This document shows, in pieces, positions 1 to 9,803 of a DNA stretch of 64,000 nucleotides. The first letter of the stretch is position 1. The number at the start of each line of letters is the position of its first letter. Under the pieces are notes generated by a model. That model saw only the letters and a program-made list of their open reading frames with translations. It was not told the DNA's origin and ran no database searches. The stretch comes from Culex pipiens pallens. Taxonomy: Eukaryota > Arthropoda > Insecta > Diptera > Culicidae. The translations under genes were made by a program, and so were the position numbers. The stretch lies in assembly GCF_016801865.2 (NCBI RefSeq), contig NC_068937.1, positions 111,338,994 to 111,402,993 of the forward strand. The letters are read 5' to 3'.

Positions 1-802
1 CCGTTTAATCGTTAAACGATGAGAACTTTATCAAGTTACACAAATTTCTCTCGCGCGTTTGTCTTTTGATGAATGGGCCCGCCACCAGTCGGCGACCAAC
101 CCCTGTTCAAATGGCAAATGTATTTTATTTTCGGCCAAGGGGGTAGGAATGATAAACATGTTTATAACTTTATTAGCACAGTAACCGTTAGAATACACGC
201 GGGGATATTACAGGCAGTGCCGGAGGCACGTGGTTGACGAAAAACAGATGAGACTAAAGTTTTACTGCGCGGAGTTTTTTGGTGGTATGTGCAGAATAGA
301 GACTGGTAAGTTATGAAAAGATTCAATTAGCAAATTAATCAATTTTGCGGGTGGTGTGCGACAACTGGAACTGAATTTTTATTTCACTATTTGAACGATT
401 CGAATATTGTCAAGTTCGAACAGTTATAAATATTTATCTAAATCGTTGCAGGTGCTACAAAAAAAAATAACGGAATAACCAATTAAAATTTGCAACCAAT
501 CGTCAGACTGACTTTTTCTGTAATTTAGGACAATTTTGAACCAACAAAAGGTAATTGAGTCCTAAAATTATGCCTAAATTGCTAACATTATTGTTCACAA
601 TGATAAAGCTAAACTGCCTGAGTAAAATGACACTTTGTACGACCACACTGCCCATGTTCGCATCAATGTCCAATTTGCAAAAACAGCAAACTGAGAAAAA
701 CGTATTTGAAGTTTGTCCCACACATAAGGCTACGTGTAAAGTTTTCGCGAAAAACTGGATTTCCTCCTGATTTCTAGAACAAACTACCAAAGAAAACAGA
801 TG
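1..802. other. non-coding flank, no gene seen
   Basis: The stretch is AT-rich. It holds two short overlapping open frames on opposite strands (503-811 minus, 555-770 plus), neither with a recognisable domain or splice context. I see no gene, RNA or clear repeat here. It ends where the left terminus of the ARID-fragment element begins near 803. Confidence 0.5.
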
Positions 803-1708
803 TACACACACAAGAATATTACTATACTTTCAAAAACAACTTACTCTTGAAATAAAAAGTGGTCAAAATTTGCTACACTGAAAGGGTTTTTTCTTGTTTT
901 GAAAATGAAAACTTTTACTGCTACTGTTTTTGAAAATCTCATTGCTAACTGATTTAAAAGTTTTAACTTTTAATTCGACTGTATAATTTCATTCATTTTG
1001 TCGTTCTCGTGAAACCGTGTTCGCCTAAGTCCACAATGTAAACAAACGATTAGGTGTAGGTGATTTCGGTGCTTAATGAGTGGTGCAGGACTTGGACGCG
1101 GAAGCCTTCGAAGGAGGATGGTGCGGGTGCGGAACAAGGTTGGGGGATTAGGGGAATGTTGGTTTTCAAAAGGATAAGGTCAGCTTCCTGCCGGACCTGC
1201 AGCTGTTTCACGGCCGAAATGGGTAAGAAGGAAGTTTGGGTGTTTGGTGGCGTTTGTGTTTGCTTTTATTGACGTAGACTTACGTCTTTGTCGAAGGTAC
1301 TGGGGTGTCATTCCAAAAAACCCGGGCCGAAGGCCCTGGATTACTGCGTCATCCGTCAAACGCTTATATCTTCCTTCCCTCTAATCGAATCGACACGATT
1401 TATGTGCCATTCGATTCGAAAATTATTCAGCAATTTGCTATAAAACTTTCATTGTTGGCAAAATAGTTTAACTATTGAAACAATTGAATGTTTTAAAATG
1501 TTTTCAAAATGCAGAGATTTTGCAAGCAAAATGAGCGCTTCCCACTCACGGACGGGAATGTCAAGTACCTATTTTGAGGGGAAAATCATCCGAGCAACGC
1601 GACCGAGTGTCGGTCGCGAAAAAGGAGGGGAAGTAGCGGGCCGAAATCATACATAAGAACGCGCGCCAGAGCCCATTCCATCATTCACGTCTCAGACGTC
1701 GGACCGGC

Positions 1709-1790
1709 AGCAGCAGCAGCAGCAGCAGGAAAGCTCAGCCCAGAGCAGCAGCAGCAGGAGAGAGACCAGAGCAGCAGCAGCAGGAGAGAG
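1709..1790. repeat. CAG-rich trinucleotide repeat
   Basis: Several runs of AGCAGCAGCAG are separated by GGAGAGAGACC-type spacers. The repeat lies inside the Helentron-like insertion and has no long reading frame that would make it a polyglutamine tract of a real gene. Confidence 0.8.
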
Positions 1791-1916
1791 GGACCAGAAC
1801 TGGAAAAGAAGTGCGCATCGCCTTCTCGTCGTCACCGTCAGCCAGTTGCCTCTCGATGGCCGGACCGTTTGGATCTTTCGTGGTTGCGGTGGTTCGGAGG
1901 TGCTTCAATCCCCATC

Positions 1917-1938
1917 CCTCGTCCCACCCGGGACGAGG
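1917..1938. repeat. perfect hairpin, copy 1 of 2
   Basis: A 9-bp stem CCTCGTCCC / GGGACGAGG encloses the loop ACCC. The same 22-base hairpin recurs identically at 2103-2124, so the pair brackets a segment of about 165 bases inside the Helentron-like insertion. Confidence 0.75.
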
Positions 1939-2102
1939 CATCAACAAGATGAGGCGCGCGCCTGCTGCCTTCCGCCGAAAAGCCTCTCGTGGGTCAAGCC
2001 TTGGTTGTTAAACAATCGGGACATCCAACTAGCTCGTCGCATTCGCGGCGAGCGCTTCTGAAAGATTTACGTCTCATCAAATTCTAGTGTTGAAAGAGTT
2101 GC

Positions 2103-2124
2103 CCTCGTCCCACCCGGGACGAGG
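2103..2124. repeat. perfect hairpin, copy 2 of 2
   Basis: It is identical to the hairpin at 1917-1938: a 9-bp GC-rich stem with a 4-base loop. Confidence 0.75.
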
Positions 2125-2316
2125 CAGCGAGATAATTTGAATTTAAATTTCAGGAACAAATTTTGGTCTTCGGGGGCGACGGATTGCACAGCTTTCTGAG
2201 GCTGCTCTCGCCCCCAACCCCAATGCCCCCTCTCCCCCTCCCCCCATTCGGCTCGCTAAAATTCCTTCGTCTCTTTCTTTCCTCTCTTTGCCGTTCGTTC
2301 GTCTTCTTCGACGGCC

Positions 2317-2754
2317 ATGCCTCACGATCTTGAGCAGTTAAGTGAGGAACATGATCCAATTTTACTCGAGGCTGATTCGTTTGGGGATATTTGTGCCACA
2401 AAAGTTTCAGAAAATGGGATTCAAACATTGTTTGTTGTTGTGTATATTTCGCCAAGTGCAACATACAAACAGAAAATTTCTTTCTTGATCCGGAATTTGT
2501 TCTGGTATGCAAAGCAGGACATCCGCATTGTTGTGTCTGGGGATTTTAACATTGATATCCTCAAACCGGAAAATTTGAAATTTGTTGATTTTATGAATTA
2601 TGAAAGAGTACCTCAAGCTTGATCTGCTTTCCAATCCTTTGGGCGCACATGCCTTGACCTTGTTTTTGGTAGAAATGTTCTGACACAGTCACGAAGGTAT
2701 GTTTCGTATTTTAGTTATCATCGGCCGATTTTGACTTTGGTTGATACACCAGCC
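2317..2754 (+). pseudogene. endonuclease/exonuclease/phosphatase-fold fragment (transposon type)
   Basis: The frame opening at 2317 reads ...TLFVVVYISPSATYKQ..., IRIVVSGDFNIDIL, and is stopped by TGA at 2620. The same frame resumes as RTCLDLVFGRNV and ends YFSYHRPIL. VYxSP, SGDFNxD, a xDLVF strand and a final S-x-H-x-P-(I/V) are the core motifs of AP-type endonucleases in retrotransposons and Helentrons. The N-terminal half with the metal-binding Glu region is missing, so this is a degraded fragment. Its position inside the insertion with inverted subterminal ends favours a Helentron origin, but a LINE endonuclease remnant is possible. Confidence 0.6.
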
Positions 2755-3734
2755 TAATATAAATTTCGCACCACAATCATTTGCAAATACTACACGCTTT
2801 CCTAAACAACTTTGTCGGTTTCGCATCCATCAACAACGCCAGCACCTGCAGCATCCACCGCGGCCTATCACCCATCTGGACAGAACATCTCCCGGCTGCA
2901 GCCTTGCGACCAACGCCACCATCCAACTCTAATCGGTCCTTTTTAGGGCCACCAATTTTCTCACGAAAGAGTTCTTCTTGTTCATCATTCCCACCAAACA
3001 CTACCACCCCGAAATAACGCCCTTAGCTGAATTCCATCTCCCATTCATGATCATATTCCATAAATCTATTTAAAGAATATAGCTAATTCTTCAAATTAAT
3101 ATATGGAAAACCCACATGTCCACATATCTAAATTTTACGTAAGTCTACGCCATTCCGGTTATGTCTGTGACATAACTACTTTGACTTTTTGTTTTTGTAG
3201 GACGCCGTTTATGCGGTTGCCGAAGATCGGAGGTCGGGATGTGGATTTGCACCGGTTGTATTCGGTGTTGGTGGCCCGGGGTTGGTAGACGAGATTGAAG
3301 TTGAAGCAGATTTTCATCCGCTTTTTAAACAAGTACGATAAAGTTAATTTTAACGGTCAGGAGAAGGATCCAACGGAAGAGAAAAACGACGAGAAGCGGC
3401 ATGTTGCGCTCGGTGCCGGCGGTTTACGACCGTCAGCAGCATTATGTGCCGGAAGTGATGACGGGACAGTGTGGGATGTCCATAGGGTCTGCAGTGCATT
3501 TCTCGTTGCGGGACATGTTTCACGAGTATTACCTAAACATCCGGAAGAACAAATGGCACCAGTTCTGGAAGGACCGTATTTACGAAAGCCACAGGTCCTG
3601 GAGCTGTCGTACTCGGTTTACTTCCAGAGGTTGGAGCGAGATTCGACGAGCCTGATCAAGAAGATCTACCTGGAATTCGGTGTCGGGGTCAGTTTTGGTT
3701 CAATCGAACGTCATCTGTCAGTGTGCTTGGAACG

Positions 3735-4163
3735 CGCATGAAACTGAAAAAATATCGAGTGCGGCACTAGAGTTTCAGTTCCAAGATGGCGGCGAAACTC
3801 GTGCGGAACTAGCGCGAGTTTCTTCAAAGAAACACTTTGACATCTCTGAGTGCGGCACTCAGTGTGGAACTAGCCATCAAACGAACGTACCATATAAATT
3901 ATCTAGTTAATGGTACGTTCGTTTGAGGGCTAGTTCCACACTGAGTGCCGCACTCATGGTACGTTCGTTTGAACAGCCAGTGCGGCACTGAGTGCCACAC
4001 TCGTCGGTGCCAGTTTTGGTTCAAACGAACATTCTTTTTCAGTGTGCATGGAACTCGCATGAAACTGAAAAAATATCGAGTGCGGCACTAGAGTTTCAGT
4101 TCCAAGATGGCGGCGAAACTCGTGCGGAACTAGCGCGAGTTTCTTCAAAGAAACACTTTGACA
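3735..4163. repeat. 108-bp direct repeat flanking a palindrome
   Basis: The 108 bases 3735-3842 recur, as far as I can read identically, at 4056-4163 (CGCATGAAACTG to CACTTTGACA). A degraded inverted copy of part of the unit lies at about 5330-5430. The unit encodes nothing recognisable. With the central palindrome it forms one compound repeat into whose right side the GCCTTCCTCAC element (4206-5315) appears inserted. Confidence 0.8.
3847..3956. repeat. 47-bp-arm palindrome
   Basis: The left arm 3847-3893 and right arm 3910-3956 are inverted copies (TGAGTGCGGCACTCAG ... ACGTACCAT) with one mismatch, separated by a 16-base AT-rich loop. The arms include ACGTTCGTTTGA, a string that recurs several times in 3960-4190 and 5390-5420. 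Confidence 0.85.
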
Positions 4164-4205
4164 GCCATCAAACGAACGTACCATCAAAGCTGTCTAAGTG
4201 TTTTT

Positions 4206-5315
4206 GCCTTCCTCACCTTACTGGGGAAAGGCTATAAAATCACTCGAAAAATGAACTTCTTAATCCGACCTCGTAGACCCACCTTCACGTATACCTATCG
4301 ACTAAGAATCGTGTTCTGAGCAAATGTCTGTGTGGATGTGTGTAGGTGGGTGGACACAAAAATTGTCACTCGATTATCTCCGGACTGGTTAAACGGATTT
4401 TGACCGTATTAGTCTCATTCGATCCGTCATTCGTTTAGTTAGGTACTTTAAAAGTTATGCTAAAAAACGATTTTGACGTATGTCCGGAAGATTGTAAAAA
4501 GGGTGGTTTTTGCAAGAAACCCTATCATGTTATACATTTTCAGAAAGGTATTAAAAATACCTTTCAAATGAACCTAAAACATCAAGGATTTGACAACCCT
4601 ATCAACCCTATCAAAAGTTATTAGCAGACCCATCGTTAGTTAGATAATTGATAGACCTTTTTTCAAATGAGCCTAAAACATCAAGAATCTGACAACCCTA
4701 TCAAAAGTTATTAGCACTTAAGTGTTATTTATACACTTTTTGGAGGCCGGATCTAGATATTTCAGTAAAAATTATGCCCGGGTCCATCATGCGACCCATC
4801 GTTAGTTAGATAATTGAAAGACCTTTCAAATGAGCCTAAAACATCAAGGATCTGACAACCCTATCAAAAGTTATTAACACTTAAGTGTTATTTATACACT
4901 TTTTGGAGGCCGGAACTCAGTTATTTCAGTAAAAATTATGTCCGGGTCCATCATGCGACCCATCGTTAGTTAGATAATCAAAAGACCTTTCAAATGAGCC
5001 TAAAACATCAAGGATTTGACAACCCTATCAAAAGTTATTAGCACTTAAGTGTTATTTATATACTTTCTGGAGGCTGGATCTGAGATACTGTGATAAAAAT
5101 ATTGTCTGAATCTTCCATGTGAATTTTCGTTGGATAGGTTTTTTTATCAGACCTTGCCGATGAGCCAGAAAATTGAAGGTATGCGAACCCTATCAAAAGA
5201 AATCAGTAATAAAATTGATTTGTTCAAAATGTTAAGGGAATGTTGCTATTTTTACTGAATGTATTGACTTTATGAATGTGAGGAAGGCACCAACCACCTA
5301 AAGGTGGATTAAGTA
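4206..5315 (+). mobile_element. GCCTTCCTCAC-ended element, copy 1
   Basis: It begins GCCTTCCTCAC and ends GTGAGGAAGGC followed by ACCAACCACCTAAAGGTGG. A second copy in the opposite orientation is at 39650-42378, sharing both ends and interior text such as TCACTCGAAAAATGAACTTC and CACCTTCA[C/T]GTATACCTATC. No coding potential was seen. The interior contains a tandem array. This is a dispersed non-autonomous family of inverted-repeat or foldback type; the superfamily is unassigned. Confidence 0.75.
4560..5090 (+). repeat. tandem repeat, period about 166 bp
   Basis: Landmarks CCATCGTTAGTTAGATAAT at about 4629, 4795 and 4962, and repeated AAAACATCAAGGAT ... TATCAAAAGTTATTAGCACT, show roughly three diverged units. 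It lies within the GCCTTCCTCAC element. The second copy of the element has fewer units, so array length varies between copies. Confidence 0.75.
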
Positions 5316-5319
5316 TCGT

Positions 5320-8300
5320 TTTTTTTGAGAAACTCGCGCAAATTTCGCACGAGTTTTTCCGCCATCTTGGAACTGAAACTCTGGCTGTTCAAACGAACGG
5401 CTGTTCAAACGAACGATGCATTTGAGTTCACTTTGGATTTTTTTCCAGCATTTTTTGCATCTCGAAATAGTCGCTCTTAATTTCAATTAAGGCATATAAA
5501 ATGATTTTCCCAAAGGACAGTGCGATAACCGTTCACGTACTCTCTCTCTCTCTCCCCTCTTAAAAGGACTATATGAATTACAACTTAACTTCCCTGAATA
5601 GAAGCAAAAATAAAACGCACACGTTTGATTTCCCCTCCCAGGAGAATAATTGTCCGTTTTGCCACGCAACGAGTTCATCAAAAATGCTCACAACAGAACA
5701 ACTTCGTAACTCCTGGGGACTCATCCGTGTGACTTAATTTCTAACGCTTTGATGCCGTTTCAAGATGAATCAATAGGTTATAATTATTTTCGAGAGATCA
5801 CGTGTATTGTTTTACATTAAAAAAGTGCAATGATTTATCGTTTATTCAACAAATATTTTCGAAGAGTTTGCTAATCCAGCTTTAGCGTGCACATTTCCCA
5901 ACTCCCCCTGAAATCACTGCCTGAATCACCTGCAGTTAAAAATTCCACTCACTTCACACAAAAAAAACTCAAACTAAAATAAAATACAATAAAATCAGTG
6001 CCAAGTGAGTGCGGAAAGCGATAAATTTAATAGCTTCCACTTTATAAAACGCACCCCTGCCGACTGCTGGTCAAGGGGCAAAAAAGAGGGCAGGATGGCC
6101 CCTCTATGAAGTGACCATTCGTGGGCAAAAAAGGTTCGAGCCTTTATCAGTTCACCCTAAAAAGATACCGAAAAGCCACCGGCGTGGAAGTGTGCTCTCG
6201 ATTTCGATACAAATTGAATTGTAATGTTTTTTTTTGCTCTGCCTGCCACCGTCCTTTCATTTCACAGTGTCCGACTCTATTCAATTTTTATCGGACTGCG
6301 AACTGTGTAGCAAAGGGGAGGGAGGGAATTAAAAATGGATGACTGTGTTTCACGTGGAATAGAGTAGAAAATGGGATTTTTTTTATTTCCCGCAGTGGCA
6401 GTTCCCAACACCTGGCCCTCCCGTTAAATGGTTTGATTGGCTTCATGGCTATGAATTTATAGCCTTAACAAATAGACAACTCAATTGCCAAGTGGGTGTG
6501 ACCGGGTGTGGGTTTGAAATTTCCGTTGAGAGGCTCTTTGCACTGTTGATTGACTTTTTTTTCAATTTTTGTTATATTTTTACCCATTTTTGAGTAAAGC
6601 TGTATAACCGAATACGAATTGATCTGTCAAACTCTATACGCTAAAGTGAAACACTTCAAATGTTGGTTTACCCAATTTTTAAGCATATCCTTGGAGGTTT
6701 AAATTGTGCAAATTTAAATCAAAACTTTGAGGTTAGAAAACAATTGCCCATCACTCACCTCTCATAATCTCATAAGTTATTCTCATGTGCAATTCTTCCC
6801 CCAAACTTAACACCTCACAAAGCTCAACAACGAGCTCCCACCTACTTTCCGCAATCTTGGCGCTGATTAAATTTTCCGGAAAAATTGGCTACCTTAAGAT
6901 AAATGAATAACAAACTAAATCGTTGTGTTTTCCTCTTGCACGTCTGTGCTCCAAAAAACGGACAGCTTCATCCGAAGGATGAATATTCATGGTTTGTTTA
7001 TTATTTTCCCCTTCCCCCTTCGCACACCTTGCCATTTACTCGAAATCACCTCTGTTTGTGTTTAACTTTGATTGGGTTCCAAGCCGGGCTCGCCTTCCAA
7101 AATGAGCCTCCTTGCTGTCGACGCTTCAATCAAGTAGGCGGCGGCGTCCAACGAGCCGACTGCAATTTGTTTTAATTTTTCAACCAGAGCGTTGTGAAGA
7201 GAGCCTCACGAAGCAATCCTTGACCGGGATCTTTTTCATCAGTTGTCGGAGCGTCTTCTCTCTGACAGGCGGTCATGCGGTTGAGAGTGTTGGGTATTTT
7301 TCAGCAGAAATTTGGGGTAAGTACCACAGATTCCGGACTTTCAAGTGTAAGTAGCCTATCTGTCAATCAGTCACCGCTGTCAATCTGTCAACAAGGAAGC
7401 TATCTTCCGAAACTAGGCCCGATTTTGAGTGTTTTCAGCTGTTTCTGCGAAACGACTCAAAATTAGGTTAGCTAGCTTCGGAAATTCTTCAAAATCTGTC
7501 AACAAACAGACCAGTTGAGCAACTTCAACGAAGTCGACGCTTCATTCCGGCTTCGTTGGACGCTCACGTACATGTGCCCCGTAGTAGGTAGAATGCCCTA
7601 GGGACAGATTTGAACGACGATGCGTACCGTGCCGTGCCGAGCCTGGCAGCAAAACGGCAATCGCTCATCCCTATAAATTAATTATAAAGTAATATTCGAG
7701 AAAGAGAAGAACCGTGTTTTCCCGGAGAGGACAAGTGCGGATTGAGGTTAGGGTCGCTTTCCCACCCTCCTCCCGTAGATGTGTTTATTTTGATTGTCAT
7801 CCGTTTGTAGAGTGTCTGGTTTCCGGCTAATTTCGCAAGGGGTGAGCCAGGCGGAGGGTGCGTCGTACTCAAACGCAAATCCTTTGAGATTACAGCGAAT
7901 GATAATTTCAGTGAAGTGTGCCTTGTTGTTTGAGTTTTGTTGTTCACTTGTTTCGCAGTGAGGTTGCGGGTCAGGTTGATGTTGTTATTGTTGTTGCAGA
8001 GGGTCATCACGAGAATCAGCGCCTGAACGGATGTCCACGGCTATCGGATTACGCGTGTTTTGTACGATGGGTTCAAGGGGTAAGACAAGCGAGAACAAGT
8101 TGACGATAATCTCTCAATTTTGGTCTCGGATTACAGGTGCGATTAGCAACGGTTAAAGAGGGTCGATAATCAAAAGCAATCTAATTGAATTCTATAAACA
8201 CAATAATACAGAAAAAGTACTCAGATTTTGTCCTAATCATACTTATTCCAAAATAAGTTTGACGCAAGTTTCTTAGGTAAATTTTACTCAAGAATCAATC

Positions 8301-9051
8301 CAATAAATAACTTTTTACCTAGTTGGTCCATAAATTTGTGTTTCTTTCAAATGTCGTTTACAAACTCGCAAAGCAAACCATCAACCAAACTTCACCAGAA
8401 TCAAAAGTAAAAAGGGTTCTTCCTACAGAACTCGCCCGGGAGATTCCGGATTTGAGACAATAATCCATTTGTCCTGCCCGGCGTATCCCTTAATCAATCA
8501 AACGAAACTTGAAAGAGAACAGAACTTCCCACGAGGCACAGCGAAAGAGCTATCAATTTGCCGCGTGTCGTGGCTCCACGTGGCTTTCTGTCAGTCTCAG
8601 TAGGCCGCGCGTCAAGATTGGACACAAACTGGTGGATTTGGCAACACTGAGTTTGTTCATGACTTTCAAGGTTATGTTTGAAATTAAATACGCTCTTTTT
8701 TGGCTTTCAGATTCATTTTTTACTGTTTAAATAGTGTATGTTAATCACATTGTAAATATACCACAAATACCATCAATTATAAACCAGTTTCCGCACACAA
8801 ACACGTTGTTCGCCAGTTCAAAACTTTCAAGCCTCGCTCTCTCACGCTCCCTTCAACCCTGTTTTTGTTGCTCACGCTACGTTATGGTTAACTGCCCCAC
8901 ATAGAGATAAATAAACAACCATAAACCAGCCAGCCCGTTCAGAACGGAGCGTTATCGTTGTCAATTTGTTCGTAATTACGTTTCCCATTTTGTACCCCAG
9001 CAACGGTCGCACCATCACCATCCATAATTTCCCTTTTCTAGGACGCCCCAC
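5320..9051. other. long stretch with no recognised gene
   Basis: Apart from the inverted remnant of the 3.7-4.2 kb repeat at 5330-5430, I see no domain, transposon end or RNA gene. Several open frames of 60-110 codons occur (for example 6903-7175 plus, 7678-8010 minus), without recognisable motifs and with opposite-strand rivals. It lies downstream of the minus-strand corazonin gene and probably includes that gene's 3' UTR. I saw no canonical AATAAA signal for it in the first few hundred bases. Confidence 0.5.
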
Positions 9052-9528
9052 TTAAAACCGCCCTCTCGTGTCACGCTTGTAACGCCCCTCATCGCTGGCA
9101 GCACTGCCATCAAGCGCCCCGTTTGCACCGTCAAACAACCCTCCCGATCCGGACAAGTCCAGATCGCTGGCGGCCAAAATCTGCTGCAACAGGTCCTTGT
9201 TCCGCGCGACCAGTGCGGCCACCAGCCTGACGTCATACGGGGACTTCAGTAGGCGCTGCAGCAATAGCCTAAAAACAACGGGCAGTTTGACATTAGTAAC
9301 GTAAACAAATGAGGCGTTACGAAAGTGGCGTTACTTGTCGCTGGGTTTATCCAGTCCGGATGACGATGGGAAGTGGGACGGAAGCAGGGCCGAGTTGGCG
9401 AGGGCCAGCGGTTCCGTTGGGGCCGTACGTTTGCCGTTGGTCCATCCGCGCGAGTACTGGAACGTCTGGGCGTCGGAGAAGATCACCATCAGTGAGGCGA
9501 TCACCAGCGTGGACAGAATGTTGCGCAT
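9052..9528 (-). CDS. Crz: corazonin preprohormone (two coding exons)
   Basis: Corazonin is a secreted amidated neuropeptide of insects that signals through a GnRH-family GPCR in stress, ecdysis and metabolic control. Coding exon 1 is 9335-9528 and exon 2 is 9052-9268 (both minus). The 66-base intron has GTAACG at the donor and TTTTTAG at the acceptor and preserves the frame, giving 136 residues. Residues 1-20 (MRNILSTLVIASLMVIFSDA) are a signal peptide. They are followed at 21-31 by QTFQYSRGWTN, which is exactly [Arg7]-corazonin, then Gly32 for amidation and Lys33-Arg34 for cleavage. The C-terminal corazonin-associated peptide is less conserved and contains another Lys-Arg near its end (RYKRDTRGRF). 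An acceptor-like CGACAG 8 bases before the ATG (boundary at 9536) suggests a 5' UTR exon upstream. The intact mature peptide and splice frame indicate a working gene. Confidence 0.95.
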
Positions 9529-9803
9529 TTTTGGGGCTGTCGAGAAAAGAATTTATGTTGGTCTTTGAATAGTGAAGTGACATTCCCCTCGATCTTGAGT
9601 CGCTGTTTTCTACACACTCTTAAATAAGTTTAAGTTAAAATAAAACGTCAATGATTTTGGTTAATTTTGTTCAGAATGACATTAATTTCGTTAGTGTTTT
9701 TCTCGAACCTACGAGAATTTAACAGAAACGCATTCACCGAACTTACTAGGTATTGAAAAAATAAAACTGAGTAATTTTAGTTGAGAGTGCAGAATTTAGC
9801 AAA

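Larger units (their letters stand above)
1270..3175. mobile_element. Helentron-like insertion with subterminal inverted repeats
   Basis: The captured intron of copy A is about 1.98 kb, whereas copy B has a 57-base intron, so the extra DNA is an insertion. It starts at TGACGTAGACTTACGT (1270) and carries the inverted partner ACGTAAGTCTACGCCA at 3137-3152 (16 bp, one mismatch). This is followed by a short hairpin (GTTATGTC, loop TGT, GACATAAC) at about 3157-3175. Inverted repeats just inside the ends plus a 3' hairpin, together with an endonuclease-like reading frame inside, fit Helentron-type rolling-circle elements and their HINE derivatives. No Rep or helicase sequence was found. The call rests on structure only, and the exact outer boundaries are uncertain. 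Confidence 0.5.
1165..3470 (+). pseudogene. ARID-domain gene fragment (BAP170/ARID2-like), copy A
   Basis: The first exon piece ends at 1222 and reads ...LQLFHGRNG. The next begins at 3201 after a TTTTTGTAG acceptor and reads TPFMRLPKIGGRDVDLHRLY. Joining at the GT donor (1223) preserves the frame and gives the opening of an ARID domain (FHxRxGTPFxxxPxxGGRxVDLxxLY). This is the DNA-binding module of SWI/SNF subunits such as BAP170/ARID2; the GGRxxDLHRLY wording suggests that branch. The middle of the domain is deleted after VLVARGW, with a stop at about 3287, and the tail resumes as LKQIFIRFLNKYDKVNF. The pieces are therefore not a functional gene. From 3400 the text continues in shifting frames (AVYDRQQHYVPEV, then FHEYYLNIRKNKWHQFWKDR), which I do not recognise with certainty. 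Confidence 0.7.
803..3690 (+). mobile_element. ARID-fragment element, copy A (interrupted)
   Basis: The left end (TACACACACAAGAATATTAC at 803) and the next 200 bases match the left end of a second copy at 18712-18960, including the run from AAAATTTGCTACA to the CCTAAGTC segment. Both copies then carry exon-like pieces of an ARID-domain gene. Copy A is split in the captured intron by a Helentron-like insertion (about 1270-3175). It extends further into gene-like sequence (3400-3690) than copy B. Its right terminus is not visible because another repeat (3690 onward) begins there. Inference: a non-autonomous DNA element that picked up host exons. The alternative is a segmental copy of a host gene later invaded by transposons. 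Confidence 0.55.
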
